Shown in pieces: positions 28,182-33,727 of a stretch of 33,727 nt of DNA (positions are counted from its first letter, which is position 1; every line of letters starts with the position of its first letter). The DNA is taken from contig JAENWD010000287.1 of assembly GCA_016650245.1 (NCBI GenBank), forward strand, positions 1 to 33,727. Reading direction: 5' to 3'. Source of the DNA: Vicinamibacteria bacterium. GTDB lineage: Bacteria; Acidobacteriota; Vicinamibacteria; Vicinamibacterales; JAENWD01. The translations under genes were made by a program, and so were the position numbers. A model generated the notes under the pieces. It saw nothing but the letters and a program-made list of their open reading frames with translations, made no database searches and was not told where the DNA came from.

Positions 28182-28320
28182 AGATGAGCGCGGCACAACA
28201 CGATGCCGCCGAGCTGCCGGGCGCGCCGCCGGCGTTAACTTGCAGACGTCACGCAGGTGGTAGGGCACCGCGAGGTCGCGCGTCTGTCACCAACGGTCTT
28301 CGGACCGGCGTGGGGGATCT

Positions 28321-29097
28321 ATGACGCGAAGGTGGTGTGTAGTGGCCGGCGTGGCCGGTCTTCTCGTGGCTTTGGCGGGTGCGGCGGTCGCGGCGCCCCG
28401 CGAGAAGACGCTGCGGCCCGTGCGGCTCGTGCAGGACGTGCCGGAACTCGGGCTGTCGGCCGGCGTGACGATGGGGGAGGATGGAGGATTTGCGGTGACC
28501 GCCACCGCCGGTGATTTGACGGTGAGTAAGCAGGTATACGCCGACGGCCGCTTCGTGGTGCGAGTGGCCACGCGGGGTGAGGACCGGCTGCTCATCAGCG
28601 GCGCTGCCAATGGACTCACTGTCGCCTACGGAGCCGAAGCGGCCGTGGACCTGCGTGCCGATGGCGATGTCGATTACGAAGGCAAGGCCCGCCGCGTGCG
28701 CGGGTGGATGGCGCGGTCCGACGCTGTCCAGCGGTTCCGTCTGATCAACGAGGCGCTCGAGCAGCAGGATGCCCTGTCACCCGAGGCGCTGAGTCTGCGG
28801 GTTACCGGTGCGCTGGTGGCCGAATTACTTGGCGACCCGGGAGCGGCCCAGCGCTTGAGCCGATCCCTCAGCGCCAGGCTCGCGAACCGGCTGCGGAAAG
28901 CGCAGTCCGGTTACACGACGTCGTGCTGGGACACCTACCAGCGTCTGGTGGTTTCGGCCGCCAATGCGCTGCAAAGCTGCCTGAACAGCTTTGCCGTGTA
29001 CAACCCGATGCGGCAGGTCTGTGCGTTCATCTGGACGCTCCAGGTGGAGTCAGCGTGGTTTCAGTTCCTCAGTTGCTCCTCGTTCCCGGTGAAGTAG
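28321..29097 (+). CDS. secreted protein of unknown family with four evenly spaced cysteines
   Basis: A 258-residue protein that I do not recognise. It has a signal peptide (hydrophobic 7-24, likely cleavage after AVAA). The first half of the mature part is beta-type, the middle (about 135-195) helical. The C-terminal 60 residues carry cysteines at 202, 220, 234 and 252. The spacing is symmetric (17, 13 and 17 residues between them), and Trp/Tyr/Phe residues are frequent (SCWDTY, AFIWTL, SAWFQFL). Two helices clamped by disulfides would fit. It lies 139 bases after the regulator, and a good hairpin follows its stop by nine bases. The 139-base gap holds no gene or clear promoter. A regulated, exported product is plausible but unproven. 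Confidence 0.75.
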   Translation: MTRRWCVVAGVAGLLVALAGAAVAAPREKTLRPVRLVQDVPELGLSAGVTMGEDGGFAVTATAGDLTVSKQVYADGRFVVRVATRGEDRLLISGAANGLTVAYGAEAAVDLRADGDVDYEGKARRVRGWMARSDAVQRFRLINEALEQQDALSPEALSLRVTGALVAELLGDPGAAQRLSRSLSARLANRLRKAQSGYTTSCWDTYQRLVVSAANALQSCLNSFAVYNPMRQVCAFIWTLQVESAWFQFLSCSSFPVK

Positions 29098-29106
29098 GAG
29101 GCGGGG

Positions 29107-29132
29107 AAGGGGCGCGTACGTGCGCGCCCCTT
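29107..29132 (+). terminator. hairpin after the four-cysteine protein gene
   Basis: AAGGGGCGCG (29107-29116) pairs perfectly with CGCGCCCCTT (29123-29132) around a six-base loop. It lies nine bases after a stop codon. The stem begins with A-A and ends with T-T but has no longer U-tract, so termination is likely though not certain. Confidence 0.55.
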
Positions 29133-29162
29133 CGACCGCGTGTGTGTCAAGAAGGAGGCGGA

Positions 29163-29363
29163 ATGTCGACGAAGGTGTCCAGTATCCTGGCCGATGTCGT
29201 GATTGGGCTGCTGGTGGCGGGAGTGCTTGTGGGGGGGCTGGTGCCCTTGCTGGGCACTGCCGTGGGGCCGGTGGCCGCGCTGGGGTTGGCTGTGGTGTCG
29301 GTTGTGGGCGCCCTGGCCGTTGGACGCGCGCTCAGGCGATCGAAGGCCAGCGGAGGCGGCTGA
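29163..29363 (+). CDS. small two-helix membrane protein, unknown function
   Basis: A 66-residue protein with two predicted membrane helices (about 8-30 and 35-54), rich in Gly, Val, Leu and Ala, and a basic tail (RALRRSKASGGG). It has no charged residues inside the helices. A strong ribosome-binding site, AAGGAGG (29152-29158), four bases before the ATG, is the best argument that it is real. It sits 65 bases after the four-cysteine protein gene, separated by a hairpin. The size and composition would fit a small membrane accessory subunit, a holin-like or a bacteriocin-like peptide; I cannot choose between these. Confidence 0.65.
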   Translation: MSTKVSSILADVVIGLLVAGVLVGGLVPLLGTAVGPVAALGLAVVSVVGALAVGRALRRSKASGGG

Positions 29364-29384
29364 GTACCCCCGGTGGGGCCGCCT
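29354..29384 (+). terminator. weak hairpin over the end of the small membrane protein gene
   Basis: AGGCGGC (29354-29360) pairs with GCCGCCT (29378-29384), with a CCC/GGG inner stem (29368-29370 with 29375-29377). It covers the stop codon and lies before the gcv operon. There is no U-tract, so this is a low-confidence terminator. Confidence 0.3.
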
Positions 29385-29393
29385 GTCCCCGCC

Positions 29394-29422
29394 TTGACCT
29401 GATCCAACGCGCATAGTACCGT
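29394..29422 (+). promoter_or_regulatory. possible gcv operon promoter
   Basis: TTGACC (29394-29399, five of six consensus) is followed after 17 bases by TACCGT (29417-29422), a poor -10. It lies about 30 bases before the gcvT ATG. The 91-base gap is too short for a full glycine riboswitch and shows no such motif. Confidence 0.3.
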
Positions 29423-29454
29423 TACATGTTTCGTCCCTCACGCACACGCGTTTC

Positions 29455-30567
29455 ATGGCCCAGGTCGAGTCGTCTACCCTCCGTCGCACGCCGTTGTACG
29501 CCCGCCACGTCGCGCTGGGTGCCCGCATGGTCCCGTTCGGGGGCTGGGAGATGCCGGTCGAGTACAGCGGCATCACCGACGAGCACATGGCCGTGCGTAC
29601 CCGCGCGGGCCTGTTCGACGTCAGCCACATGGGCCAGATCGAGGTGGCCGGGCGCGACGCGCTTGCCGGGATTCAGCGCATCACCAGCAACGACGCGGCC
29701 AAGCTGACGATCGGTCAGGCGCAGTACGCCGCCCTGACGAGCGAGCGCGGCTCCTTCGTCGACGACCTGCTGGTCTATCGTCTCGCCGAGGACCACTTCC
29801 TGCTCGTCGTCAATGCCTCGAACATCGAGAAGGATTTTGCCTGGATCGCTCAGGGCGTAGCCGTTGCGGGTGATGCCGTCGCGGTCAATACCAGTGCGCG
29901 GTATGCCCTGATCGCCGTGCAGGGGCCGGCCTCTCGCGAGGTGTTGCAGCCACTCACGGGCGCCGATCTGGGGATGAAGTACTACTGGTTTGCAACCGGC
30001 GAGGTCGCGGGGGTGCGGGCCACCATCTCGCGCACGGGGTACACCGGTGAAGACGGCTACGAGGTATTTGTCGCGCCGGCGTACGCTGCGCGCGTCTGGG
30101 ACGCGCTGATCGATGCGGGCCGGTCGGTCGACCTGCGCCCGGCGGGCCTGGGGGCCCGCGACACGCTGCGGCTCGAAGCGGCAATGCGGCTGTACGGCAA
30201 CGATATCGACGACACCACCAGCGTGCTCGAGGCCGACCTCGAGTGGATCGTGTCCTGGACCAAGGGCGACTTCATCGGCCGCGAGGCGCTGGCCGCGCAG
30301 AAAGCCGCTGGTGTCCCACGTCGGCTCGTGGGTTTCGAAATGAGCGACCGCGCGATCGCCCGGCACGGCTATCCCGTCGTCATCGGCAACACGCCGGTGG
30401 GCGTGGTCACCAGCGGCACGCAGACGCCGTTTCTCAAGAAGGCCATCGGCATGGCGTATGTGCCGGCCTCGGTGGCTCCCGAGGCTGAAATCGCCATCGA
30501 TATCCGCAACCGGCGCGTGCCCGCGCGCCTTGTGCCGCTGCCGTTCTACAAGCGGCCGAGAAAGTGA
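29455..30567 (+). CDS. gcvT: glycine cleavage system T protein (aminomethyltransferase)
   Basis: A 370-residue T protein that transfers the methylene group from the aminomethyl-lipoyl H protein to tetrahydrofolate and releases ammonia. Family marks are MVPFGGWEMPVEY (25-37), GLFDVSHMGQI (52-62), the catalytic Asp region DDLLVYR (103-109), RTGYTGEDGYEVF near 190 and LGARDTLRLEAAMRLYGNDI near 235. It ends with a typical barrel domain (KAIGMAYVP). The length is normal (about 360-370). The ATG at 29455 fits the conserved N-terminus. gcvH starts four bases after the stop, so these genes form an operon. Confidence 0.97.
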   Translation: MAQVESSTLRRTPLYARHVALGARMVPFGGWEMPVEYSGITDEHMAVRTRAGLFDVSHMGQIEVAGRDALAGIQRITSNDAAKLTIGQAQYAALTSERGSFVDDLLVYRLAEDHFLLVVNASNIEKDFAWIAQGVAVAGDAVAVNTSARYALIAVQGPASREVLQPLTGADLGMKYYWFATGEVAGVRATISRTGYTGEDGYEVFVAPAYAARVWDALIDAGRSVDLRPAGLGARDTLRLEAAMRLYGNDIDDTTSVLEADLEWIVSWTKGDFIGREALAAQKAAGVPRRLVGFEMSDRAIARHGYPVVIGNTPVGVVTSGTQTPFLKKAIGMAYVPASVAPEAEIAIDIRNRRVPARLVPLPFYKRPRK

Positions 30568-30570
30568 CGC

Positions 30571-30942
30571 ATGTATCCCGAGACCCTCAAGTACACGAAA
30601 GACCACGAGTGGATTGCGATCGGCGATGGAGTGGGGAAGGTCGGGATCACGGACTTTGCACAGAAGCAGTTGGGCGATGTCGTCTACGTGGAGTTGCCTG
30701 ACGTGGGCACCGTGGTGACACAGGGACAGGCCTTCGGCACGATCGAATCGGTCAAGGCGGTCTCGGAGCTGTTTGCGCCGGTGTCGGGCGAAGTCGTCGA
30801 GGTCAACGACGGACTGAAGGACAAGCCCGAGCAGGTCAACACCGACCCGCATGGGGCCTGGATGGTCGCGATTCGATTGGCCTCGCCCGCACAGGCCGGC
30901 GAGTTGCTCTCTGCTGCCGCCTATATCGACCTGGTCAAATAG
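30571..30942 (+). CDS. gcvH: glycine cleavage system H protein
   Basis: A 123-residue lipoyl carrier that shuttles the aminomethyl group between GcvP, GcvT and the lipoamide dehydrogenase. The N-terminal YTKDHEW and [19 protein letters not shown] are classic. The lipoylated Lys62 lies in ESVKAVSEL, and the [13 protein letters not shown] segment completes the fold. Length is standard (about 125-130). It has a GAGAAAG ribosome-binding site between gcvT and its ATG. gcvP follows after 19 bases. Lipoylation enzymes are not in the window. Confidence 0.98.
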   Translation: MYPETLKYTKDHEWIAIGDGVGKVGITDFAQKQLGDVVYVELPDVGTVVTQGQAFGTIESVKAVSELFAPVSGEVVEVNDGLKDKPEQVNTDPHGAWMVAIRLASPAQAGELLSAAAYIDLVK

Positions 30943-30961
30943 CCGCCGCGCGTTGTCACCG

Positions 30962-33727
<2,766 letters not shown>

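Noticed and set aside
28182-28320. Sigma-54 promoter before the four-cysteine protein
   Set aside because: GGCAC at 28192 and GC at 28205 look similar to the -24/-12 elements, but the spacing is one base too long (11 instead of 10). Other candidates in the gap are also off-register.
29364-29454. Glycine riboswitch upstream of gcvT
   Set aside because: The gap is only 91 bases, partly taken up by a hairpin over the preceding stop, and contains no recognisable glycine aptamer core.

Overview
The window is GC-rich, densely coded DNA from a Gram-negative bacterium. It encodes a diaminopimelate epimerase homologue, a lipoprotein, an outer-membrane-barrel-like protein, an HtrA protease, a sigma-54 type response regulator and a type A RNase P RNA. 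GTG and TTG starts are common, many genes overlap by 1-16 bases, and several genes have a -10-like box almost touching the start codon. The style and gene content suggest Acidobacteriota, perhaps Vicinamibacteria. That is inference from general resemblance; no 16S rRNA or other decisive marker is present.

Layout. 1-3805: a coupled glycan block with two GT4 glycosyltransferases flanking a polytopic GT-C-like membrane protein. 3814-5961: ttcA (tRNA 2-thiocytidine), dtd (D-aminoacyl-tRNA deacylase) and a secreted barrel-like protein. 5988-7586 (minus): a GlpD-like FAD oxidoreductase, divergent from a methyltransferase, then a dapF homologue with altered catalytic residues and an SLC13/DASS transporter (7626-10766). 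10931-11509 (minus): a DUF4398-like lipoprotein. 11540-19396: a plus-strand housekeeping run of radC, larC, metG, tatD, a polyprenyl synthase and ligA. 19393-22266: an HtrA protease and an NtrX-like response regulator. 22269-22787: rnpB, packed between the regulator and an amidohydrolase. 23946-24884: a sugar-nucleotide epimerase.

25229-29363 is the least ordinary part. It holds a secreted ComEA-like helix-hairpin-helix protein, a GspH/FimT-type pseudopilin ending in a GRTR motif, a PilZ protein, and an enhancer-binding-protein-like ATPase whose sigma-54 contact loop is degenerate. These are followed by a secreted protein with four evenly spaced cysteines and a 66-residue two-helix membrane protein. 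Pilin, PilZ and ATPase overlap one another, so they are probably co-translated. I read this as a possible DNA-uptake or pilus-related surface module with its own regulator; that is a hypothesis.

29455-33727 is the glycine cleavage operon gcvT-gcvH-gcvP. gcvP is the long single-chain form and runs off the right edge.

The strongest points for follow-up are: the DapF homologue with both catalytic cysteines changed to serine and the usual active-site histidine changed to glutamine; the RNase P RNA carrying two palindromic insertions with matching ends; and the 25.2-29.4 kb module. I saw no tRNA, rRNA 16S/23S/5S, CRISPR array, insertion sequence or phage gene.
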